Shown here: piece after piece, positions 56,378 through 64,000 of the stretch
Numbering within the stretch: the stretch's first letter is position 1
Layout of the letters: each line of letters begins with the position of its first letter
Source of the DNA: Xenoacremonium recifei
Taxonomy: Eukaryota; Ascomycota; Sordariomycetes; Hypocreales; Nectriaceae
Length of the DNA stretch: 64,000 nucleotides
Assembly (NCBI GenBank): GCA_012184525.1
Contig: WOFQ01000044.1
Span: 1 to 64,000 of the forward strand
Direction: 5' to 3'
Program-made: the position numbers and the translations under genes
The notes under the pieces: model-generated
The model's database searches: none
What the model was told of the DNA's origin: nothing
The model's input: the letters and a program-made list of their open reading frames with translations, nothing else

Positions 56378-58102
56378 TCACGAAGCCTCCTCCTCCTCCT
56401 CCTTCTCCCCATCCGCAACTGTCCTCTCCCTCATCTTCTCCAACTGACTCTGCAACCCCCCCTTGCCTACCCTCATCGCCATCTCCAACTCCCTCTCCTC
56501 CTCCCTCAACCGCGCCTTACTCGCCGCCACCTCCCTCTCCCGCCGCCTCCGCTGCTCCTCCACCGCGCGATTCCGCTCCTCCAGCGCCCGCTCGCGCTTC
56601 TCCCTTGCCTCTCGCGTCTTGCGCCGCTCCTCGTCGTCCTTCGCCGCCGCGCTGACATCCTCCGGCGCGGGCGGCAGCGTCGCCACGTATGCCTCTACCA
56701 GCGCGTCTCGCACTGAAGCCTCTAGCGCGGCGTATCGCACGTCCACGAGCACCGCGGTTGGAAGCCCTGTCGTCAGGGATCCGGAGTGTAATGCGTGCGG
56801 CGGCTGGGCGCGCAGCAGGGCGGTCAGGTCGGCCTTGCGCGTGGCCAGGGGCTGCTTCAGCCGCGAGACTAAATCGCGGTAGGCTTTCTCGCGGTCGCGG
56901 TCCGGCAGGTTGAGGTCGCGCATGGCCGGCTCGCGCCGATACTTGCGCTTGAACTCGGGCCAGTACAGCTTAGGCGTAGCATGCGCGGCCAGCAGGGCCA
57001 TGTAGGCGACGCGCGGGTCGGTCTTCTCCTGGCGAGCACGCAGGTCCTTCAGCGCGGCGATCTTCTCGCGCGTCCACTCGTCCCAGCACTCGCGCCGGGC
57101 CTTGGTGGTGGGCAGGGCGGTGTAGCGCACGTCGTCGACCATCCTGCCGTCCTCGAGGAGCTTGTCCCAGGGGCTGTAGGGGCTGATGGCGAGGTCGTTG
57201 AGCAGGTCTTTGAAGAGGTACTTGCCGTCCTCTTCGGAGAGCGGCATGCCCTCGGCGCCTTCGGGCCATTCGTCGGCGTGGCCGTCGTCGTACTCGCCGG
57301 GGTCGAGGCCGTATTCCGCGCCCATGGCCTGGAGCTGCATCGCGATGTCGGCCTCGGTGAACTCGACGGGGCCTTCTTCGTCTTCAGGCTCGGCGTCTTC
57401 GGTGCGTTGGCGCTTGGACGTGTGGCCTTCGTCGCCGAACTCGTCGTTTGCGGCGTCTTCGTCGTCTGTGACTTCCACCTCTTCGTATTCCGAGTCATCT
57501 TCGCCGGCTGGTGCTTCGAGAGGAGCGCTGGGCGCACGCTGGGCTTTGTCTTCTGGCTTCTCCTGTTTGGCCTCCTCTTCCGTAGCCTTGCCTCGTATAC
57601 GTGCCTTGTCCAGTTCCAGAATGCCCGGCATCAGCTTCTCGGGGATGCGCCAGTAGCTCGTATTCTTGACGGGGTTGTAGACGAAGCGGCGCGAGTACTT
57701 GGTATACACCAGGATCCAGGGCTCACAGCCTGGAATGGGCTCCTTTCTCCGCGGCTTGTCCATCGGTTGTGGACGTGGACGACCCTCATATCCTCCACGA
57801 CTGCCTCCATGATGTCCACCGCGGTGAGATTGAGGCTGCGATGGCGCCTGATTGAACTGGGCAAGGTACGCGTTGGCGACGTTGGGATCGGCGAGAGAGG
57901 GTACATCCGTGTAGGGGTATTGCTGGGCTGGCGGGAGAGCTGCTGGCTGAGGAAGCGATTCGGGAACAGGGCGTTTGTAGGTCGACTCTTTGGTCTGGGC
58001 GTTGTAATAGTAGGTATGCCCCGAGGGCGCCTGATGCTCGGTCCAGCCTGGTGGCAGCGCAGCCAGAGAAGCCGCAGAGGGCTTGTGGGTGGACTTGAGC
58101 AT
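56378..58102 (-). CDS. WW and FF domain protein (Urn1/TCERG1-like), 574 aa
   Basis: Likely a nuclear protein linked to pre-mRNA splicing or transcription elongation. It is a single exon. The frame is open to 58165 but only through a TTG, so the first ATG, at 58102, is taken as the start. WW1 spans about residues 17-46 (LPPGW..YYYNAQTKESTYKRP; the second signature Trp is Tyr). A second WW-like segment is EPWILVYTKYSRRFVYNPVKNTSYWRIP. A long acidic linker (about 195-265) follows, then FF-type helices (KYLFKDLLNDLAISPYSPWDKLL; RREPAMRDLNLPDRDREKAYRDLV). The C-terminus is a charged Arg/Glu coiled coil with a poly-Glu tail. WW plus FF in this order matches fungal Urn1-like proteins; the orthology is a family-level call. 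Confidence 0.85.
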   Translation of the reverse strand: MLKSTHKPSAASLAALPPGWTEHQAPSGHTYYYNAQTKESTYKRPVPESLPQPAALPPAQQYPYTDVPSLADPNVANAYLAQFNQAPSQPQSHRGGHHGGSRGGYEGRPRPQPMDKPRRKEPIPGCEPWILVYTKYSRRFVYNPVKNTSYWRIPEKLMPGILELDKARIRGKATEEEAKQEKPEDKAQRAPSAPLEAPAGEDDSEYEEVEVTDDEDAANDEFGDEGHTSKRQRTEDAEPEDEEGPVEFTEADIAMQLQAMGAEYGLDPGEYDDGHADEWPEGAEGMPLSEEDGKYLFKDLLNDLAISPYSPWDKLLEDGRMVDDVRYTALPTTKARRECWDEWTREKIAALKDLRARQEKTDPRVAYMALLAAHATPKLYWPEFKRKYRREPAMRDLNLPDRDREKAYRDLVSRLKQPLATRKADLTALLRAQPPHALHSGSLTTGLPTAVLVDVRYAALEASVRDALVEAYVATLPPAPEDVSAAAKDDEERRKTREAREKRERALEERNRAVEEQRRRREREVAASKARLREEERELEMAMRVGKGGLQSQLEKMRERTVADGEKEEEEEAS

Positions 58103-58772
58103 GTTCGGCGCGGAGGGTTGAGGGAGGAGCACGAGACTCGGGATGCTGGTAGTGTTGAAGGCCAAAGGATTTCATGACAGCAGAGAGAAGAGAGAGCTTG
58201 GGCCAGTGGCGGGGCAGGGATTCTCCAAGTCTTTCTGGTGGCTACCCTATAGCGTCGCCATGAAAATGCGCCGACAGCGTTTTCTCTGTCAATTGGATAG
58301 AAATCGTATGATGGATCTCATGAAACAAGGGTCAAGTTCTATATGATGATTCAAAATCTTGTACGTGTTAATTAGGGCTTTTCTTGCGAGCTGAATAAAG
58401 CGACTGCTGTAGGATGGCTTATAGCACCCCCCGTAGCCTAAAAGCTCTGGTACCGTGATAGCTTGCCAGAGCTCCATCAATAGTGCATCCATCCATCCAT
58501 CTCCCCTTACAAGGCAGCTCACCAATTGTTTCTCCCTCACATCCCGACTCGTCCGCGTCACGTCTCCCTGGGCCGCGCCACGCTGCAGCCCTTCATCATG
58601 AGAGCATAATTACCCCCGATATATCCTTTCTTGCATTGATTCGCTTTAGATCTAGCTTCATGACACGGGAGTGGCATCAGCATCAGCATTATCTCCGACG
58701 GCAACGTCCACTCTGGCCAGCTCTCCCCTAAGCTCACAAGACGCGGCCTCAACAGAGTCGCTGTCAACCACC
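58103..58772. other. divergent intergenic, 0.67 kb
   Basis: This is the shared promoter region of the WW-FF and PAP2 genes. It contains a short (TCCA)n run near 58486-58500. Nothing else was recognised. Confidence 0.5.
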
Positions 58773-59908
58773 ATGGCTCTGAACCTGACAGGCGGGCCTA
58801 TAGCCTTCCTCAGTCGATACTGGAAGGTCTGGCTGTCCCTTTAGACGCCTGAGAAGTCTCAATGGGCTGACGTTACGGGTTGCGCCCAATCTAGACAACT
58901 CATGCGCCAGACTATGTCGGCTTCCTAGTCCTGCTCGCTGGATACTTGATGGTATGGCACAAGTCCCTTCGATCCACTGCAGGCATTGATTGACTCGTCT
59001 CTTATAGCTTGCCACGTTTGTCAATCCCTTTCATCGCATGTTCTACGTTAATGACATGGCCATCTCGTATCCTCATGCTGAGCACGAGCGCGTCCCCGTT
59101 GGTGAGTTGATCCTCTATCCTCAATCCCCCTAACTAACATACATGGCCAGTCATGAACTTCGTCTACGCCCTCTTCATCCCCTTGGGCCTCCTCATTGCT
59201 TACAACGCCTTCACTCGCGCATCCATCGCCAAGCATGAAGTCACCTACCTCTCGTTTCTCATCTCCGTTGTTCTCTCAGGCTTCCTAACAGGTACGCACT
59301 CAACCTCTACCGGTATTACTCTTACTCTTACATCCCTCCCAGACCTGGTCAAGAACCTCGTCGGCCGGCCTCGCCCCGACCTGCTGGACCGCTGCCGTCC
59401 AGCCCCCGACACCAAGCCCAACGTGCTCGTCAGCATCTCCGTGTGCACCGCCCCGGACTCCTACACTTTACAGGATGGTTGGAGATCCTTCCCCTCCGGC
59501 CACTCATCCTTCTCCTTCGCCGGCCTGGGCTTCCTCGCGCTCTTCATCGCCGGCCAGCTGCACGTCTTCCGCTACGCCGCCGGAGGACGTGACCTCAGCC
59601 GCGCGCTGCTCTGTCTGCTGCCGCTGCTCGGCGCCGTGGCCATCGCCATCTCGCGCTGCGAAGACTACCGTCACGACGTGTATGATGTCTGTGTTGGCTC
59701 GGTGCTCGGCATGTCCGTCGCCTACTGGAGCTACCGCCGCCACTGGCCGCGCCTGTCGAGCCCGCAATGTGACGAGCCCTATCCGCGGCCTGGTGTCGAT
59801 ACGCTCCCCGGCTGGCAGCGGGTGCGCGACGAGGAGGAGGGTGGTGGTGGCGCTGGGCGGCCAGACGTAGGGTTTGAGATGGACGAGCTGAGAGAGCAAC
59901 GACGCTGA
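58773..59908 (+). CDS. PAP2-family lipid phosphate phosphatase (Dpp1/Lpp1-like), 303 aa
   Basis: An integral membrane enzyme that dephosphorylates phosphatidate, lysophosphatidate or diacylglycerol pyrophosphate. Five exons: 58773-58826, 58895-58951, 59008-59101, 59151-59291 and 59343-59908. The three-part active site is complete: KNLVGRPRP, FPSGHSSF and SRCEDYRHDVYD. NPFHRMFYVNDMAISYPHAEHERVPV is the usual first loop, and about six hydrophobic segments are present. The first intron uses a non-consensus donor (GTCTGG at 58827) with a good TCTAG acceptor and branch-like CTGAC; phase is kept, but this exon border is the least certain. The C-terminus is Gly/Glu-rich. It converges on the proteasome gene. 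Confidence 0.88.
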
Positions 59909-60192
59909 TGTGTGGATTAGGAATGGCCATGAGAGACGCTTCTGTTCTGTCTCAGTTGTCTTGTCGATTTCCCCCGTTTCAGCAGGCGCTGCATATCGGT
60001 TGGCGTTTTGTCTTCAGTTGCTGCTGGGAGCTCATGGACGTGCGTGCCAGATACGGTATATATCGATGGGTGTCAGATGGGTGGTCATTTCATGATATTA
60101 TTGTTACAGGGGCCGCCTGGGGGAGCCCAGATCTTTCTTTCCCATCCAGATCCGACCCTCTATCAGAAGAATTTCTAGTCCCGCCAATCCCG

Positions 60193-61157
60193 TTATTTCT
60201 CCTCCGTCTCCTCGCTCTTGGCCAGGTCGTGCTCCTTCAGCAGCGCCGTGATCTCGTCGGCGCTCCACAGTCGGTGGTAAATCTTGCCATCCTCGGTCTG
60301 TCCCACTGTCGCAAACTCGACTGTCTCTAGGTTAGAACCATCATGAACTTGATTAAGAAAAGAAAAGAAGAACATACTCTTTTCGCTGCTCAGCTTGGTC
60401 GAGTCCATAGTCTTGCTAAGCACCTTGACCGCCATGCCGCAGGCCTCCTTCAGGGTGCAGTCCTCCTTGTAATCCTGCTTCAGCAAGCTCTGGGCGCTCG
60501 CATTGTTCGCGCCCGCACTCGTCGCCTTCCAGCCGCCGTAGTTGCCCGAGGGGTTGCTGAGGTACAGCTGGAACTGTCTCCGGGGGTCCCAGCCGGCGTA
60601 GATGAACGACACACCAAAGGGTCGGAGACCACCGTGTTGCGTGTAGCCTTGCTTCAGATCGCAGAGGCGGCGGACGAGCTGCTCGCAGGGAATGTCTTCG
60701 TTGTAGGTGAGGAGGTATCGCTGGGCGGCTTGGCGGGCGTAGTTGATGAGGATGTTGGCATCGGCCGTCATGCCGGCGACGGCGCAGATCATGTTGCTAG
60801 AGAAGCCGAGTCAGGCCTGGCCATGTATTTTCCAGGAGTCAAAAGAAAAGAGTCAACGCAACGTACTCGTTCAAGATGTAGAGCTTCTCTGCTGATGTAT
60901 CCTGCTCCAAGAGCTTCGACGTGACCTTTCGTTCGGCGGCGAGGACGATGCCATCCTTGGCGAGGATGCCGATGGCGGTTCCGGCGTGGGAAATGGCCTC
61001 TAGCGCATACTCGACCTGGTAGAGTCGGCCTTCAGGCGAGAAGATGGTAGTCTGATGGACGAGTTAGCGGGCAGCGAGCTTCTGGGGATGTCTGTGTCTG
61101 GAGCTGCGACTCCAAGATCGAAGCCGGACGTACTCGTGAATCGTAACGGCGCGACAT
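60193..61157 (-). CDS. PRE9: 20S proteasome subunit alpha3 (yeast Pre9, human PSMA4), 251 aa
   Basis: A structural subunit of the outer ring of the 20S proteasome. Four exons: 61157-61134 (only 24 nt, MSRRYDSR), 61051-60867, 60796-60378 and 60320-60193, with introns of 82, 70 and 57 nt, all phase-consistent. The alpha-subunit signature [23 protein letters not shown] is restored by the first splice. SVAGMTAD-like CAVAGMTADAN, PCEQLVRRLCDLKQGYTQHGGLRPFGVS and DPSGNYGGWKAT-like NPSGNYGGWKATSAG distinguish alpha3 from its paralogues. Length agrees with the family. It converges on the PAP2 gene and diverges from the Bye1-like gene. Confidence 0.95.
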
Positions 61158-62322
61158 TGTTGCAGAGGCGGGGGAGAAAGTACAGAGGAAGCCACAGAAC
61201 CGTCGCCGAGTGAGAGTATCTCCGTTTGGCAGCAAAGAAAACGTCGATTGTGCTGTCGTGGGAGAGGCTCGGGCTGTAGTAGAGGATCAGAGAGGGCAGG
61301 GCGTCACAGCGTCCATGGAAACGTATAACTGGAGCTCCAGGCACTTGCTTGCCGCGTTAGCTCTGGCTGACTGGCTGCAGCACAGCACCGCAGCTCCAGG
61401 CGGCCAATCATAGAGGGGCTCTGCAGATGAAGTAAGCAAGGCTGCGCAGCTCGAGTTGATGCCTGGAATATGAGGCTATAATAACACCCTCCGCTCTGCG
61501 CTCCGTCCAAAACGGGAAACGTCTGCATTACTAACGACAGACACCCACACAGATTAATGCCGTGCGTACTCTGTAGGTGGGAGTTTTCGTCACTGGTTGG
61601 CCTAAGCCTAGAAGGTCTTGTCTTATCCTCCACACTGATGGCCAGGCCCAGCCGAGTCCAAGCTTCTCTCCTACATACATCCCATCCCCAACCTCGCCGA
61701 CCGCAGCCGCGACACACCGGCTGCTGAACGCGATATCGCCCCCTACGCTGTCCGAGGCGGGTTCGCGCATCTTCCATCAGTCGCCACTCTTTGATGAGAG
61801 CGATTGTTTCTTTGTCACCGTTTGTGAATTTGCGCCTCGAGAAGAGAAGCGCAAGCCACAGCAGCTCCGCAGAGCTTGAGTTCACCCCACGCGACACCGG
61901 AGGATTTCCGCAAATCCACGGCAAACAAGTCTCCCTCTGCCGTCAGTCAACACCACGGCACAGCAGTCCTGAAGCTCTTGCGCCTGTCAACAACGCTACG
62001 CGACAGCTGCTGAAACCAGGCCAATCCCGCCTCTGCGCCACCGCCCGGAGACGCCTTGCCCCCCCCGAAGCCCCGAAGGAAGTGTCAAAGACACAGCAGC
62101 TCTTGGGAAGGGACTCATCGTCGTGATTAGCCGTGATCGCCTTTAGTTGTCTGCTACGTAAAAGTCAAATGCCTCTCTGAGGAAGCAGACGGTCTCGCGC
62201 TGCATCAGTAGATCCTCATCAATTACCTCTCCCCCCCCAGAAAGCAAGGACACACCTTTCGACTTTCCCACCAGCCCCGGCTTCCAGCTTCGGCTGCGAC
62301 CTGTATATACATCGTCAGAAAC
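61158..62322. other. divergent intergenic, 1.2 kb
   Basis: This is the upstream region of both the proteasome alpha3 gene and the Bye1-like gene. Frames of 100-200 codons exist on both strands around 61300-62130, but they overlap each other and lack motifs. No gene is called. Confidence 0.5.
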
Positions 62323-64000
62323 ATGTCTGGTAAGCCACAACACCAAAGGCTCTCAATTATGGACTGCCTGTCTCAATGCAGTCGTCCTGCGCTCCCTGGC
62401 TGGCGTTCCGGCCGACGGGGCTGCAGTGCCGCAGACGAGGCTGAGAGCCGTAAAAGTCCTCGCTCGATGCAAAGATCAATCAATCGCTAACAAGCTGCGC
62501 TTTCACATCACAGGAGAACCCGAACCGCGGCGCTCAGTGCGCGCAACCAAAGGCCAACACACAAAGTCGTTCGACGAGATTGAGCCCACGACCCTGCCCA
62601 AGCGACGACAGACCAAGAAGACCAAGAAGGCCAAGGAGCAGGAGCAAGAAGAGGAGCCAGAGGAGGAGATTATCCGCTGTGTCTGCGGTGCGTCCGAGCA
62701 AGACGAGGACTCGGGCGAGGCGTGGATCGCGTGCGAGACGTGTGGCGCGTGGCAGCACAATGTATGCGTCGGTGTGAGCTCGTTTGACGACGAGATCCCC
62801 GACTTTTACTGGTGCGAGCAATGTCGGCCGGAGGATCACAAGGAGCTGCTGGACGGCATTGCGAAGGGGGAGAAGGTCTGGGAGGAGCGTCGTCGCATCC
62901 ACGAGGAGAACAGCAAGAAGAAGGGGCGCGGCAGGAAGGGCAGAGGCAAGCGGGCGAGCTCATCCAAGGAGGAATTGGACAAGCCGTCGGCAGCCAAGGC
63001 CAAGGCATCGCCGGCGCCGGACGTGAAGGAGAAAGAGAAGAAGGAGACGACGGCCAAGGGCGGGAAGCGGAAGCTGAGGGAGGACTCTCACGATGTCGAT
63101 GGAAAGGTTCGTTTCGTTTAGTCACTCATTACACTGCGATGCTAACATATGTCTCTCTCTAGTCGACCAAGCTGCGGCGCGTCTCAGAGAATGAAGCTGT
63201 CCCGGTGCGCCCGTCCTACACGCCACCCGAGGACCTGGCCAAGGCCATATCAGAACTGCCCCAGCCCCGGCAAGGTCCGGCCAAGGCGCTGCTCAAGGCG
63301 CTCACGCATGCGCTGACGGCGATGCACAAGAAGGGCGATCTGGCGCTGGAGGAGGGCGTCAAGGTCGAGAAGAAGGCCGAGACGTACACGCTGCAGATCG
63401 AGCGCGCCGTGTCCGACACGCACCCGGCCACCAAGGGCCAGAAGGAGTACAACCAGCAGATCAAGACGCTGAGCTTCAACATCAAGAACAACGCCGAGCT
63501 GAGCACAGGCCTGGTGAGCGGGCTGCTGACGCCCAGCGCGCTGGCGGTGATGAGTTCGGAGCAGCTGGCATCGTCGGAGCAGCAGCGCCAGACGGCCGAG
63601 TTGCAGGCCAAGGTCGACAAGCAGGCGATTCTGTACACGGCCGAGCCTACCGGGCCGCGCATCCGCCGCACGCACAAGGGCGACGAGCTGGTAGAAGAAG
63701 AATCGTTTACGGCCAACAACAACGAGCCGCCGCCGCCGGTGCAGCCGCCGACGGCCATCTCGCGCAGGCAGTCGGCGGTGAAGAACGAGGACGAGGGACA
63801 GGGCGACCAGTCGCCGAGCAACGCCAACTTTGATATCACCAAGGTCTTCTCGAGCGTCAAGTCGCCCACCACCACCACGGGCGCGCACCGCCGGCCCTCG
63901 GCGCCGATTGCGACAAACGGTCCGGGAATCGACCCCGATGTCGACCGGCTTCTCGAGGATGAGAACGAGTCACCCCCCTATTCGCCCACCGAGGACTCGC
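62323..64000 (+). CDS. Bye1-like PHD finger/TFIIS-central-domain protein (partial, 3' end outside window)
   Basis: A nuclear factor associated with RNA polymerase II and histone H3 tails in yeast Bye1. Exons: 62323-62329 (7 nt, ATG TCT G), 62514-63106, then 63163 to the window edge. The tiny first exon, followed by a 184-nt intron, is chosen because it yields MSGEPEPRRSVRATKGQHTK, the usual start of these proteins. The PHD finger (about residues 60-112) has the full C4HC3 set from IRCVCGAS to WCEQCRPE. A Lys/Arg/Glu-rich linker follows, then the TFIIS central domain (KALLKALTHAL, TYTLQIERAVSD, QKEYNQQIKTLSFNIKNN, LVSGLLTPSALAVMSSEQLAS). The SPOC domain expected downstream is not included. At least 479 residues are present. 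Confidence 0.9.

Noticed and set aside
56981..58177. A 398-codon open frame on the plus strand
   Set aside because: It lies fully antisense to the WW-FF gene, shows no family motif, and is open because the GC-rich sense codons leave few stops on the other strand.
61304..61924. A 206-codon minus-strand frame between the proteasome and Bye1-like genes
   Set aside because: A frame of similar quality covers part of it on the opposite strand and neither shows a domain; it is more likely promoter sequence.
1..64000. tRNA, rRNA or CRISPR features
   Set aside because: Reading for tRNA box-B-like GGTTCGA contexts, rRNA-like blocks and regular spacer arrays gave nothing convincing; a tRNA scan would be the decisive check.

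Overview
The window is nuclear DNA from a filamentous ascomycete (Pezizomycotina, most likely a Sordariomycete; I cannot name the genus). The evidence is that genes are split by 43-118 nt introns (one of 184 nt) with GTRNGT donors and YAG acceptors, that a single 14.6 kb multimodular NRPS gene sits next to an ornithine hydroxylase gene, and that an extremely AT-rich, gene-free repeat block of the kind left by repeat-induced point mutation (RIP) abuts GC-balanced coding DNA. All exon borders were worked out by hand from splice signals, reading phase and protein continuity.

Layout. 1-4735: AT-rich repeat block with a 19-bp tandem array, a degenerate inverted-repeat element and a ~2.85 kb transposon remnant bounded by 102-bp inverted repeats. 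4959-14636: minus-strand genes for a secreted alkaline phosphatase, a short-chain dehydrogenase, a secreted type-B carboxylesterase and a betaine-aldehyde dehydrogenase. 17185-18819: choline oxidase, divergent from the aldehyde dehydrogenase. 20201-22666: a DUF1479 protein with a long disordered N-terminus. 22949-37657 (minus): ferrichrome/ferricrocin-type NRPS. 44254-45961: L-ornithine N5-monooxygenase (SidA). 46254-46830: gene-like but unresolved minus-strand segment. 47631-56158: Zn2Cys6 regulator, Nudix/eIF2B-like fusion and MFS transporter. 56378-64000: housekeeping genes (WW-FF splicing-type protein, PAP2 lipid phosphatase, proteasome alpha3, and a Bye1-like PHD/TFIIS protein cut by the window end).

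Two systems stand out. First, choline oxidase and betaine-aldehyde dehydrogenase together make glycine betaine from choline; both end in peroxisomal targeting tripeptides (SRL and AKL), so the two-step pathway is probably peroxisomal. Secreted esterase and phosphatase genes close by could in principle release choline, which is inference only. Second, the NRPS and SidA form the core of an intracellular siderophore locus. They flank a 6.6 kb intergenic region that carries four perfect copies of the iron-repressor consensus ATCWGATAA within 300 bp. The N5-acyltransferase needed to complete the hydroxamate monomer is not in the window.
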